A stretch of DNA of 64,000 nt from Branchinecta lynchi (GCA_023053575.1 JAKZAP010000013.1:18943689-19007688), one strand, 5' to 3'. Positions 45,701 through 55,078 are shown, counted from the stretch's first letter. The notes: generated from the letters alone by a model not told the origin. Made by a program: numbers and translations.

Positions 45701-48467
45701 AACCCTATTCTTGATCCTGCTCAGCGAACTCGATTTCAGCACCCCAACAACGGAAAAAGGAGCCTTCGCAGATGACTTACATATATGGGAGACTGGCGCC
45801 AGCCCACAAGAGATTGGAACGAAACTTCAAAAAGCCCTGGAAGAACTCGAAGCGTTCTCAGAAACATTCCACTTGCCGATCTCAGCGCTCAAAACTAAAG
45901 CAGTAGTATTCCACAGAAAACGATCCTTCACACCGCCAACCATCAAACTATATGGACAGAAAGTGGACTACGAGAAAACCCCACGACTTCTTGGTGTAAC
46001 ACTCGACCCTCTATTAAAATGGACCAAACAAGTTGAAGAAGTCAAGCGGGCTTGCGTGAAGAGGATAGTGATCTTAAGGAGGCTGAAGTCTTTCAAATGG
46101 GCAACCCCTAAAATTCTGATCGATTTCTACAAGAAGTACATTCGGTCAAAAATGGAATTCGGCATCGTGGCATACGGTCAATGCAGCGAAAACCAGCTCA
46201 GCAAACTGGAAACCCTTCAAAATATGGCCCTGCGTTCCGCGTTAGACCTCCATAAACATTCATCGGGACACCGCACACGGAAGATGGCAGGGCTACCGTC
46301 AGTGAAGGAAAGAGTCGTCAAGCTAACAGTACAGTACTTTTCAAAGATCCAGGCCTACGGCCCCGAGCATATAGTCTACCAAAGAACTTTCAACAGAAAC
46401 CCACCCAAAGGAGCCATCCCGTCATGGGACCTGTTTGAAACCATAGCCCCTAACTGGAGACTCAACAAGCTACCCCCATTCATCTTCACCGAAACCCCAC
46501 CATGGACCACAAGAAGACCAACCGTCTCCCTGGAACTCATGAAAGGGAAAAAATCTACATATACCCCTCTCCAAGTACAAACCATCTTTTTAGACAAAGC
46601 TAGCAACGACTATGGCGACCACCTCCACATTTTCACCGACGGATCCGTGAAACAGGGTAAAGCGGCTGCAGCAGCAGTGATCCCGGAATACAGCCTGAAG
46701 TTATCCCAAAGACTGCCAGATGGTGCATCGATCCTGTCGGCAGAAGTAGCAGCGATTCTTGAAGCCCTCAAAGTAATCCTCGTTAAACCACCAACGTCCA
46801 AAAAAGCAGCAGACTCAGATCTTACCAGACTACGTTCACTGCTCCTTAAAATCGACCTAGCAGGCACAGTGATAAAGTTCCAGCACATTCCAAGCCACCA
46901 AGGTATCAAATACAACGAAGAAGCGGACAGACTAGCCAGCTCTACAATAGAAGGAACAACAGACCTACCGGCAGCACTAACCAACATCAGGGACGTCATG
47001 AGAAAAAGGATCAGCAGTCTACCCCACCCCACCCATTCTGCTATCGCACCGATTTTCAGAGACACGGACGACAACAAACTGTATCGCAGAATCAAAAGTC
47101 TCGCTCTAATCCTCCGAAAGGAAGAATATCTGTACAAACAGAGACCGGACCCAAGTTGTAGATTCTGCGCCTCTCATCCCGAAACCCTCCAGCATATCAT
47201 CTTCGACTGCAAGAGCCCAGCCCCTCAAACAGCAAGGATTAAGAGAATAACCAGCCAGCTTAACCTATCAGAAGATATCACAACCATCGTGGACCTCGAA
47301 ATTCCTCTCAGACAAGAGAGGGAAATCTACCATCAGATCATCACTATCCTCCAAGAAAACAACATTTCATAACCGCAGCAACGAAGAAGTAGAAGCAACC
47401 GAGGCCGAAAGGGATCCAGAGTGGAACCCAAGTGCCAGTCATTTGAAGGAATGAAGGAACTTCTGGCCAGAAAACTTTTATTGATGTAGCGAAAATAAAT
47501 TTTGGGACAGGCTAAAAATGTGCTACATTCTGCTTGTTCATTCAACCTAAGGTGCATTTTCAGCAATTAGCGTGTTGAAGTCAAATCCTAACATGCTACA
47601 CTGTCAGCCGTTTTCAGCACCCATGTTTTGCATAAGAGAACCCAGCACAAGATATGATACTGTACCGAGTCTGTTTTTGTTTGGATTTGGTGTTGAACTC
47701 GAAAGAAACACTGGAGCTAAAAACGCTTGAAGCCACAGAACACGGAACCTGTGTTAGGATGCGCACTGGATGGACCAGTCTCGTACACTAGCCTTTTTCC
47801 GTCACAGTGCTCAAATGTATAGCACCATGCCTTAGTGCTAGAAGTTTGAGCACTGTAGCCTACCTTGAAATTCATGCATGGTGCATGGATTTCAGCATAC
47901 AGTAAACACATGAAAAAGCACAATTTCTATTGTTACACACTAAATATGACAGAAATGAAAAGCAGAATTTCTTATCCTTGCACACTAAATGCGACAGAAA
48001 TTGTGCTTTTTCATGTGTGCACTGTATACTGAAATCCATGCACCATGCATGAATTTCAAGAAAATTTCAAGGTACAGTGCTCAAACGTCTAGCACTCAGG
48101 CATGGTGCTAGACATTTGAGCACCGTGACTGAAACAAGGCTAGTGTGTAGACTGCTGCTAGACTCGGATGCACCTGAGATGCACTCCGTAAAAGTGACTT
48201 GTGATGAAAATCGGTTGAGAATCGAAGCCTGAAAACGAAACTCTAATTCCACAAAGCTCTAAGGCCAGTAAAGGTAATGCTAACCTTGCAAAAATCAAAG
48301 AAGAAAAAGAACATAGATATCTGTCCAGATCTTTTTTGTAGTTAGATCGTCCCCTAATAATATTATACACTGGCCATCCTGATTAGATCCAAAGTAATAC
48401 ATCTTTATCCTACCTAACTATAATATAAAATAATTCCTTACTTTTGCAACTGAGGACTTTTTTCCAT
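36490..48467 (-). CDS. RYBP: RYBP/YAF2 family protein, four exons, complete
   Basis: Exons 48467..48442, 41288..41154, 38537..38409 and 36712..36490 join in phase to 170 residues. The N-terminal KSP-KKSKR leads to a RanBP2-type zinc finger (Cys 28, 31, 42, 45; [17 protein letters not shown] then [11 protein letters not shown]), which in RYBP binds ubiquitinated H2A. A basic, Pro/Ser-rich linker is followed by the C-terminal RING1-binding segment ([26 protein letters not shown]). A Ser-rich acidic tail ends the protein. RYBP/YAF2 replace the CBX subunit in variant PRC1 and stimulate H2A ubiquitination; that is family knowledge. Intron 1 (7.2 kb) contains a nearly whole I-group retrotransposon in the opposite orientation. 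It converges on ATP6V1F and is divergent from the bestrophin gene. Confidence 0.95.
36713..38408. other. RYBP intron 3: one short palindrome, otherwise unassigned
   Basis: About 37455-37530: GACAAAACGGATAAGTCAGC and its inverse GCTGACTTGTCCGTTTTG surround an A/T-rich centre, recalling the GTCAGC-GGATA core of the 31933 family. No other feature is supported. Confidence 0.45.
38409..38537 (-). CDS. RYBP: RYBP coding exon 3 (linker)
   Basis: The acceptor TTCTCATTTCAG ends at 38538; the donor AAAAG|GTGAGTGAG follows 38409. It completes Arg54, then [10 protein letters not shown] and a Pro/Ser/Lys-rich linker to KDK. The KPR start directly after TSTR matches human RYBP. Confidence 0.93.
38582..38886. 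mobile_element. GAGCGTGTTCCA-family MITE, 305 bp, flanking repeat GAT
   Basis: GAGCGTGTTCCATCCTAC and GGGTGGAACACACTC are the ends; GAT flanks both sides. It lies 45 bases upstream of the RYBP exon 3 acceptor, within intron 2. Confidence 0.87.
39150..39425. mobile_element. TTCTCGATTCTCC-family element, second copy
   Basis: Reverse complement of the 34727-35000 element: GAATTCTCAGTTCTCGCTTC, GGAGAATCGAGAACTGACTA, TCGAAGCAACTTCTCGATTC. In RYBP intron 2. Confidence 0.65.
39551..39891. mobile_element. Palindromic MITE, ATACCATGGTATC family, 341 bp
   Basis: CGTTGTGTTTTTGCAGATAT and ATCTGCAAAACACAACT are inverted ends, flanked by AAT on both sides (39548-39550, 39892-39894). The interior matches the 17568 copy, including AAGTTATCGTGGTATCGGAT and GTAGAGCAACCATGTATCAG. 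Confidence 0.83.
39938..40735 (-). pseudogene. Non-LTR RT fragment with YADD, in RYBP intron 2
   Basis: On the minus strand: [20 protein letters not shown] (about 40660-40600) holds the RT catalytic [22 protein letters not shown] and [12 protein letters not shown] follow. A different frame then gives a C-terminal domain with [20 protein letters not shown]. Several frameshifts and stops. N-terminal RT motifs are missing except a degraded PQ-VLD stretch. Confidence 0.78.
41154..41288 (-). CDS. RYBP: RYBP coding exon 2 (RanBP2-type zinc finger)
   Basis: The acceptor GCTTATTACAG ends at 41289; the donor ACCAG|GTAGGACAAC follows 41154. It encodes residues 9 (part) to 54 (part), with the CX2CX10CX2C finger and the W and N-x10 positions typical of ubiquitin-binding NZF/RanBP2 fingers. 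Confidence 0.95.
41289..42229. other. RYBP intron 1, left part
   Basis: Apart from the minisatellite at 41759-41885 nothing is recognised. About 42000-42230 may include the 5' leader of the retrotransposon that follows; its true 5' end is not marked by a target duplication I could find. Confidence 0.4.
41759..41885. repeat. 23-bp minisatellite, five to six units
   Basis: AGCACCAGTGCCCATAACACATG and variants (AGTACCAGTTGCCATGGCATATG, AGTGCCATAACATATG) follow head to tail without spacers. Two upstream relatives, CAGTGCTCATGTGGGGCACA (about 41609), are looser. Confidence 0.8.
42344..43750 (+). CDS. Retrotransposon ORF1 (gag-like nucleic-acid-binding protein)
   Basis: Open from 42287, with the first ATG at 42344; about 468 residues. 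Three zinc knuckles lie at about 42975-43150: [14 protein letters not shown] and [14 protein letters not shown] are CX2CX4HX4C, and [17 protein letters not shown] is a longer variant. The N-terminal half carries a [17 protein letters not shown] segment like the domain that precedes knuckles in insect ORF1p. Pro/Thr/Ser/Asn-rich after the knuckles, acidic at the end. It is intact. ORF1p coats the element's RNA and is needed for retrotransposition in the family. Confidence 0.88.
   Translation: MSFNPLTPKVGIWSENNPTPTPKKRKGPDSSFSPQQMPVPTPTPPVPAYTLVKIAQKDGSSLKEVGILAIRRAIYPGVKSNFEVKLLSDGTAELFFIEQAAASLLIQNANKVLIAGAPIAATNSSKDTKSQYVLYGLDLSLQESEIKEDLIDASGKALAIQTVTRLKVRKEDGSYQPSKSVLISLQNEVSTDIYLYGQTINFKPYKPKPLQCRRCLAHGHTLNRCSQTTQSCKTCGKTDHSAENCTASHPFCKNCRSNSHSSLEKNKCPAHERRAEILRTSTKLNLPYSVVAAKMPAQTKKPLTSGRNPASTNRPNPSTQPTSSTPQMATRNLNTNQRSTQPPIPGISQISQPSTSGGPSSNRSTIPNPNEDLKNELHKISTYLTLAHLIATSPYSENTKTSLTRQAIQTFLGAETLKNAHAILQILKAEITASASGQHKTEELRLSESSSSSAENQDENMGGEEIEN
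43743..47372 (+). pseudogene. Retrotransposon ORF2 (endonuclease, RT, RNase H) with one in-frame stop
   Basis: The frame opens at 43743, overlapping the last codons of ORF1 in the +1 frame. EN begins [13 protein letters not shown] and shows [17 protein letters not shown] and TDHTGI. RT shows [35 protein letters not shown] (motif A), [13 protein letters not shown] (motif B) and FADD (45765-45776). RNase H has [23 protein letters not shown] and [19 protein letters not shown], then a [16 protein letters not shown] cluster. The only lesion visible is TAA at 45171-45173, between endonuclease and RT, with the same frame continuing on both sides. No ATG precedes the EN domain, so translation start is unclear. 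Confidence 0.9.
47756..48185. mobile_element. Palindromic MITE next to RYBP exon 1
   Basis: The left half, TACACTAGCC, CAGTGCTCAAATG, AGCACCATGCCT, TTCATGCATGGTGCATGGAT, CATGAAAAAGCACAATTTCT, is mirrored on the right in reverse order and complement, centred near 47965. About 430 bp, no frame. In RYBP intron 1, 257 bases from exon 1. Confidence 0.78.
48442..48467 (-). CDS. RYBP: RYBP coding exon 1 (26 nt)
   Basis: ATACA|ATG at 48467 with A at -3 and G at +4. It encodes MEKSPQLQ plus AA, donor AAAA|GTAAGGAAT. The two leftover bases plus the first base of exon 2 make Lys9, and the phase fits exactly. The short, basic, Ser-Pro start resembles other RYBP proteins. Too short to stand alone; supported by phase and position. 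Confidence 0.82.
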
Positions 48468-49087
48468 TGTATTAGGCTAGCCTATGTTTTCTCTGTCTCC
48501 AATCAATGTCAAAAAACCTAACACCTTTCAAAAGTTCTGAAAGCCATAACTAGCACTCTTTGCACTTAATCTCCTACCGAATCACAAAGTAAGCGACTAC
48601 AATTGAGCTGAAATGGGCTGAGTATTGACAACAAAAGCAAAACAACAAATTAAAGAGAATAATAAATTATTTTCTTCAGCTTCTTCTTCGTCTTTCGGAC
48701 GATATGACGATTCTGTGCCCGATGGTAGCTGCTGCCAGCTAGTAGAACTAGTTGATAGTTATTAAGTTGGAAGTATAAGTCGCTAGATGACAATTCAAAA
48801 GTCGTTTACCTGCCTGAAGGCTGTAATATCTTTGTGAGTAGTTTTAACTTCTTATTTGAATTTATTTTCTTTCTTCCTCGAATTCTTGCCCATGTATCAT
48901 ACGAGATCCCATATAAGTTATTTATAACTTACAACAAAAATAACTTATATGTTTGATTGATAAGCCCTTTAGGCAATTTCTTTATTAAAAATCCTCAACA
49001 TTTGTCTCAATATTGAACACTCTTCTTCAAACTTTTTAACTAATAACTGCCGGGGACTAGTTGATCCGAGTTATCCTTTTTATGGCA
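48468..49087. promoter_or_regulatory. RYBP 5' flank
   Basis: Expected to hold the RYBP 5' UTR and promoter. A pyrimidine-rich TTCTTCAGCTTCTTCTTCGT lies at about 48673. No core element can be assigned by eye. Confidence 0.3.
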
Positions 49088-49095
49088 CTTGCAGC

Positions 49096-49422
49096 CAGGG
49101 GCGCCACGACTGGGGGGAGAGGGGGGACGCCCCCCCCCAATGGTGTCGGCCATTCGGTAAAAAATAACCGAGTCGTCTAAACACTTTATCTCTTTTTCAA
49201 GAAAACAGTTGTTTTTTCTGAAAATTGGTCGATTTTTCGTCAAAATAGTCGGTTTTTCTGAAAATCAGTGGATTTTTCTGAAAATCAGTGGATTTTTTTC
49301 AAAAATGTCATTTTTGTTGTTGAAAACAGTCGTTTTTCCTGCAGAAAAGGTCGGTAAAAATTACCAGCCAGTCGGTAAATGCCTCGTCCCCCCCCCAAAC
49401 ATTTTGGCTAGTAACGCCTCTG
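49096..49422. mobile_element. hAT-type G/C-run MITE, 327 bp, perfect TSD CTTGCAGC
   Basis: CAGGGGCGCCACGACTGGGG at the left; CCAAACATTTTGGCTAGTAA, CGCCTCTG at the right. CTTGCAGC is duplicated exactly at 49088-49095 and 49423-49430. Interior: GTCGGTAAAAAATAACCGAG and several AAAATCAGT-GATTTTT units. Confidence 0.92.
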
Positions 49423-50849
49423 CTTGCAGCTCTGCTCAAGTGCCATATACCGATCACTTTTCGGTCTGTCGGTCTGTCTGTCAGGCCACTAATCTCGAGT
49501 TAGGGTACTTCCAGATGTGCTAGGACAATGAAACTTGGGAGGCATATTAGGGACACTACCAAACTAACTTGGAAATAGTCACTTCCCCGATTCAACCACC
49601 ATAGGGGGAGTGGAGGGAGGGGGAATCCGGAATATTGACGTATTTTTAGCTTTTGCACGTGGAATCGGATCTCGATGAAACTTGGTATTTGGAAAAAGTC
49701 CTGTCTCATATGTCACACTTCACGTCCGGAATAGATCCGGTGACTTAGGGGGGAGTTGGAGGGGGGAACCGGAAATCGTGTGTCACATTGGGAAATGTGA
49801 CATGTGGGAAATGGGAAATGTTCACAACTGGGAATCGGATCTTGATGAAACTTGATGTTTGGAAAGACCTCGTGTCTCAGATGTCAACTTCAAGTCCAGA
49901 ATGGATCCGGTGACTTTGGGGGGAGTCGGAGGGGGGAACCGGAAATCGTTGGACATGTTCAGAGTGGACGGATTGGGATGAAACTTGGTGGAAAGAACAA
50001 ACACAAGCCCTAGATTCATAGTTGACAAGACCAGACCGGATCAGAGCACTGTAGAGGGAGTTGGAGGGAAGGTTCCGGAATTCCGGTGGTCCCGACTTAA
50101 GATGCTTACACATGTGCTAGGACGATGAAACTTGGCAGGCATATTAGGGACCCAACCAAACTAACTTGGAAATAGTCACTTCCCCGATCCGACTACCGTG
50201 GGGAGAGTGGAGGAGGGGAAATCCGGAATATTGACGTATTTATAACTTTGAGCGGGGAATCGAATCTTAATGAAGACTGATATTTGGAAAGACCTCGTGT
50301 CTCAGATGTCCCATTTCGGACAGGATACGATCAATGTGGGGGAGTCGGGGGGGGGGGGGGGGGTGCGGAAATTTTGTGACACGCTTCGAATATAACGATT
50401 GGGATAAGACTTGGTGGGAAGAGCAAGCGTAAGCTCTAGATAATCAGTGATAGAACCGGACCGGATCGGGTCATTCTGGGGGAGTTGGCGGGAGTCTTGA
50501 ATTCCGGTGATCGCAATTTAAGGTAGGCTACTTCCAGATTTGCTAGGATGATGAAACTTTGCTTGAACATTAAAGACTTGACAAGATTGGCTTACAAATT
50601 ATCACTTCCCAGATCCGACCATCCCTTAAAGTACTCATCTTAGCCGCAAAGTACAAAAAATACTTTTTTTTCGCAAAACCTACATTTTCATGATCCCCTT
50701 GAGCCCATGATCATCAGTTTTGGATGATTACAGAAGAAAAAATTTACCAAACGATACAATCTCGTGATTTCCAAGGATCCATCGTCATTCTTATTTACCA
50801 AGTCTTGCAAGTTTCATATGAGCTTCCAGCTCTTGTTTAGTGAGATAAA

Positions 50850-51135
50850 GAGCGTCTTCTTTCTTGCACATGATTTCACGGATCCTGGCTTCTTGGTGTA
50901 AAGGCTGGACCACATTTTTTTTTTCGGCAAAATATCATGCCGCGGGTTGATCGGGCCAGTCACGTCACAGAGATTGTTGATACCACGCTAACTACACTCC
51001 CGAGCATGGTAAGCTAATAGTTACAGTAAGTTACTATTCGAGAAGGTTGGAACGGTCGGCGTAGTAACTTTTCACGAGGTTGGAGCGAAAATAGTACCTA
51101 ATAGTTATTATTGTTGTTAGGGTGGAAAGAATGTC
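50850..51135. mobile_element. GAGCGTGTTCCA-family MITE, decayed, inside the foldback
   Basis: GAGCGTCTTC at the left, GGCTTCTTGGTGTAAAGGCT, AATATCATGCCGCGGG, AGCATGGTAAGCTAATAGTT, AGGTTGGAACGGTC, ending GGGTGGAAAGAATGTC. Same order as the 12059 copy but more diverged. Confidence 0.7.
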
Positions 51136-51265
51136 AAATGATGGAAGTGTGGATTTTTGACGCTAAGCGAGTAAGTTAGCTCAACTTTTATTCTAACGAT
51201 ACTTTTTTGGAAGAGTTCCTCTTTGGGACGTCGCTAGAAATATGAATCTGGTATATAGCTACTGT

Positions 51266-51533
51266 CAGGGGGTCACGACTAGGGGGGGGGAGCGGGACAC
51301 CTCCCCCCCCCCCAATGTTGTCGGCTAGTCGGTAAGAAATAGCCGAGTAGTCGGGTTGCTACTCGGATTATCCTTATTTCTACCCAGATAAGATTAATAC
51401 CAAATAGAGGAAAGATGAATCCGATTAGCAAATACTGCAGTTGACTTTAATCTTCATACGGAGAAACTTTTTACAGTGCAGTCGGTAAATGCCTTGCCCC
51501 GCCCTCCAAAGATTTTGGCTAGTAACGCCTCTG
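51266..51533. mobile_element. hAT-type G/C-run MITE, 268 bp, perfect TSD GCTACTGT
   Basis: CAGGGGGTCACGACTAGGGG at the left; GATTTTGGCTAGTAACGCCT, CTG at the right. GCTACTGT is duplicated exactly at 51258-51265 and 51534-51541. It lies at the centre of the foldback. Confidence 0.9.
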
Positions 51534-53460
51534 GCTACTGTTTGCTGCGGCCTGGAAATCACCTTCCCAAAGCAGGACCTAAAATGTCGCTTCGATAACA
51601 AGAGCTGGAAGCTCATATGGCACTTGCAAGGCTGGGTCAGAGGATGAAAGTATGAATTCGTCAATTCGTGGGTTTATTGTGATCGTAAGCAAAACCCTTG
51701 AGATAAGAAGGATGATTGATTCTTAAAAATCACGATAATGTATTGTTCGTAAAACTATTTTATTCGTGCGTTTGGCCGTGATGATGCACACTTTAAGGGC
51801 GATTCATCTGTAATGAACACTCTTGAAGCACAAATGATGATAAGCTCGTTGGAATCATGAAAATGTATAATTTGGTCAAAATTATTGTTTGTACTGTAAG
51901 AAATTCACTTGTAAGCAAAACCCTTAATCCAAAAATGATCATGGACCCTTGGAGATCATGAATATACATCATCTGGTTAAAGTATTTTTTTTACTTTTCG
52001 GCTAACAAATGCACTTTAAAGGTGCTAACAATTAATTTTTGAGCAAAACACTTGAGTTAAAATGTATACTTTGCTTAAAAGTATTTTTTGTACTTTGTGA
52101 TTAGGATTAGCACTTTAAGTTTAGGAGTAGTAGTTTGAGGGATGGTCGGATCTCTTCTAATGTTCAAGCCAAGTTTCATCGCCCTCGGACATTGGAAGTA
52201 GCTTAATCGCGATCATCAAAATTCCGGACCCCCCCCCCCCCCTCCCCACCAAATCCCCTCACAGTGTCCGAACCCGATCCGATTTTCTCACTGATGTATC
52301 TAGTTCTTGTCCTTGTTCTTCCCACCAAGTTTCATCCCAATCGCTCCACTCTAACCGTGCCACAAGATTCCGACCCTCCCCCCCCACACATTCATCAGAT
52401 CCGGTCTGGACTTTAAATGGGACATCCGAGACACGAGGTCTTTCCAAATATCAAGTTTCGTTAAGATCTGACCCCTCGTTGAAAAGTTATACATACCTCG
52501 AGATTCCAGATTTCTCCTCCCTCTACTCCCCCACGATGGTTGGGTTGGGGAATTGAGTATTTCTTTGCCAATGATGCCTAGTCTCTAATGTTCAAGCCAA
52601 GTTTCATCGTCCTAGCAAATTTGGAAATACCTTAACTCGCGATAACCGGAATTCCAGACTCCCCCCTCCCTTTAACTGCCCCCACAGTGCCCAAATCCGA
52701 TCTGGTTCTATTACTGACGTATCTAGTTCTTGTGCTTGTCCTTCTCACCAAGTTTCATCCCAACCACTCCACTCTAAGCGTGTCACAAGATTCCCGGTTC
52801 CCCCTCCGACTCCCCCCACAATCATTGGATCTGGTCTGGACTTTAAATGGGTCATCCGAGACACTAGGTCTTTCCAAATATTAAGTTTTGTTAAGATTCG
52901 ATCACCCATTCCAAATTTATACATTCCTCAAGATTCCAGATTCCCCCTCCCTCCACTCCCCCAACGGTGGTCGGATCTCGAACTTGACTGTTTCCAGGTT
53001 GACCTGGTCGGATCCCTAACTTGCCTGCCAAGTTTCATTGTCCTAGCCCACCTGGAAGTAACTTAACTCCGTATCACCGGAATTCTGGAACCCCCTCCAA
53101 CTTCCCCCAAAGTGCACGAATCCGGTCCGGTTCTGTCAATGATGTACCTAGGGCTTGTTCCTCCCATCAAGTTTCATCCGGATCTCCCCCCCCCCCCATA
53201 TTATCGGATTCGGTACGAACTTGAAATAAGACATCTGAGACATGACGCCTTTCCAGATATCAAGTTTCATTAAGATCCGATCACCCGTTCGAAAGTTATG
53301 CATGTTACTAAATTCCGCTTTCCTGCTCCCCTCCCCCCCCCCACGATGATCGGATCAGGTAAATGACTATTTCGAACTTAATTTGGTCGGGTCCCTAGTA
53401 TGCCTGCTAAGTTTCATCGCCCTAGCACATTTGGAAGTACCCTAACTCGCAAACACTGAC

Positions 53461-53847
53461 CATAAAAACTTGGGTTATGCATCGTCAAATCTATTTTGTT
53501 TTGTTCTCAGTGTTTTCGACCTATGCACCATCTTGCGATTCAAATACAGGAAAAAATGAGCTTCCAGTATACGTGTCCATTGTGGAATAAACGAACAGAC
53601 AAAATATGCTGGGGTTGGTATCGCTTTCCGGTACCCTGAAATCTACGAACCCGAACTGCATTGTAAAAGTATATAAATATGTGATCAAAGCGTTTAGACT
53701 CGGGAAAGAAAGCCTAGCCTTGTTTACGTAGTATAATAGTTCTAGAGGTGGAACAGTTTATTGGTGTAGTGAAACATGTATTTAATACTGTACGGCCTTC
53801 TGTCTCAACAAACAATCGTCATTATTATTATACACTTTGTTCTAGGG
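53461..53847. other. Unassigned spacer
   Basis: About 53770-53840 reads as a short open frame rich in hydrophobic residues (MYLILYGLLSQQTIVIIIIH), with no support as a gene. Confidence 0.3.
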
Positions 53848-54190
53848 CAGTTTTCCCAACCTTTTCCGGACCGCGTACCCCTAATTAAGGTTCAGATAGG
53901 TTGCGTACCTTTTTTTTTTACGAATTGTTTTTTAACAGTTTTTTGTACGACAATCGTAACGTCAGTATGTCGATATTATTGTCATCGACGATATGGCATG
54001 TAAATTTGAAATTTCGTAAAATGGTGTATCTGATTTCGAGGACAATAATGAAACTGAGTTAGGGGAGTCAAAAACGACTGAAGCGAGATATTAAAGCTAG
54101 AGAATAACTAGATTTTTGGACCTTCGCGTACCCCTGACGAGAGTCTCTCGTACCCCTTTGGGTACGTGTACCACCGGTTGGGAACCACTG
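53848..54190. mobile_element. hAT-type MITE, 343 bp, CCCAACC ends
   Basis: CAGTTTTCCCAACCTTTTCC, GGACCGCGTACCCC at the left and GGTACGTGTACCACCGGTTG, GGAACCACTG at the right. This is the CAGTGGTTCCCAACC terminus common to many hAT elements. Flanks TTCTAGGG and TTCTAGAG match 7 of 8. Confidence 0.88.
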
Positions 54191-54462
54191 TTCTAGAGTG
54201 CCCAGCCTAAACAAGGCAACAACAGGAAGCGTTCCACTTTATTGAGTGCCCATATCCATGAGATAGTAAGAAAAGCTCGCCCAAAAGAACTGTCCTGGTA
54301 CATCCAGTTGACAAGAAGGCTGGACAGGTTTTAAGGTCAGAACGCGATACAAAGTGGCACTGTGATGTTTTACATCAACTGGGAATTGGGGATTGAGACA
54401 ACAGGCCATTTTTGGCCTGAGTTTCAGCTAGATTTTCTCGCCTACCACACAGAATACTAAAT

Positions 54463-54543
54463 GGCGTGTTTTGTCGGCAAATTTTTTAGTCCATCGGCAC
54501 AAACCGGACACCCCCCAAAGGTAAAAGGCTAGTGACGCCCCTG
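54463..54543. mobile_element. Right-end fragment of the 2393-type hAT element
   Basis: GGCGTGTTTTGTCGGCAAAT, CGGCACAAACCGGAC and GGCTAGTGACGCCCCTG match 4272-4367 with few differences. Its left part is missing. Confidence 0.8.
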
Positions 54544-54733
54544 TTTGCAATAGTTCCTCATTTTTGTTAGAATTGGCGACATTAATGGTCGGAATTATTT
54601 TGCACTTATTTCCTTTTTATCTTGAATGTCCAAAATACTATATAGTTAAATTGCTAATTTAAGCATACAGTTTCAAATGAAAATCCGCGATGGGCGAAGA
54701 AACTTCTGAGCGGTGAAGAAGATGGCCTAGGAA

Positions 54734-55078
54734 TCAAACCAGTCGAAAATCATTTTGAGAAAAAACGAACACGGAACAACACCTCTGATGATGGTCTGAT
54801 GCCTGAAATCCCGTTTCGAGTTGTTTTGTCGGTGGTCCGACTGTAGCCGCCGGCTTTTGTGAAATGATTGCTGAATGTTCAGTTATGGTTAGAAATCCCA
54901 GGTTTTGATTCGGAAGTTTGAGCAGCGACAGAACAGTCTGTATTGTCTCCTGATTAATGCTGTAAAAATCTGTTTTAAAGATGACCAACGGGAACAGAAG
55001 GCTTTCAAAATCCTTAATCGCCTTAATCGGGATAGTTCTATCCCTCAATAAACACGATCCCCCTGCGTTTGCCGACAT
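54734..55078 (-). CDS. Unrecognised ORF, 114 codons
   Basis: Starts MSANAGGSCLLRDRTIPIKA and includes NQETIQTVLSLLKLPNQNLG. I do not recognise it. It is uninterrupted, lies in no repeat I can identify, and could be the first exon of a minus-strand gene or chance. No acceptor or donor is convincingly placed. Confidence 0.2.
   Translation of the reverse strand: MSANAGGSCLLRDRTIPIKAIKDFESLLFPLVIFKTDFYSINQETIQTVLSLLKLPNQNLGFLTITEHSAIISQKPAATVGPPTKQLETGFQASDHHQRCCSVFVFSQNDFRLV

Larger units (their letters stand above)
42230..47500 (+). mobile_element. Nearly full-length I-group non-LTR retrotransposon
   Basis: Two long plus-strand ORFs in the order gag-like ORF1 (42344-43750), then EN-RT-RNase H ORF2 (43743-47372). 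The presence of RNase H and three zinc knuckles points to the I/Loa group rather than Jockey or CR1; this is inference. The 3' sequence after ORF2 includes GCGAAAATAAATTTTGGGAC (about 47490) without a poly(A) tract. It lies antisense in RYBP intron 1. Boundaries are approximate. Confidence 0.85.
49497..53460. mobile_element. Large foldback element (about 4 kb) made of GATGAAACTTGG repeats
   Basis: The left arm starts CGAGTTAGGGTACTTCCAGA, TGTGCTAGGACAATGAAACT. The right end is its inverse (TAGCACATTTGGAAGTACCC, TAACTCG). Within each arm 200-250-bp units repeat (GGAATCGGATCTTGATGAAA, TTTGGAAAGACCTCGTGTCT, GGGGGAGT-GGAGGGGG). Inner ends also match: TTGCAAGTTTCATATGAGCT at about 50806 against the inverse near 51607-51635, and GCAAAGTACAAAAAATACTT at about 50649 against about 52080. 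The centre is occupied by two later insertions. No protein is encoded. Confidence 0.8.

Noticed and set aside
44600..47137. Long minus-strand frames opposite the I-group element
   Set aside because: Antisense shadows of ORF2 with biased composition and no motifs.
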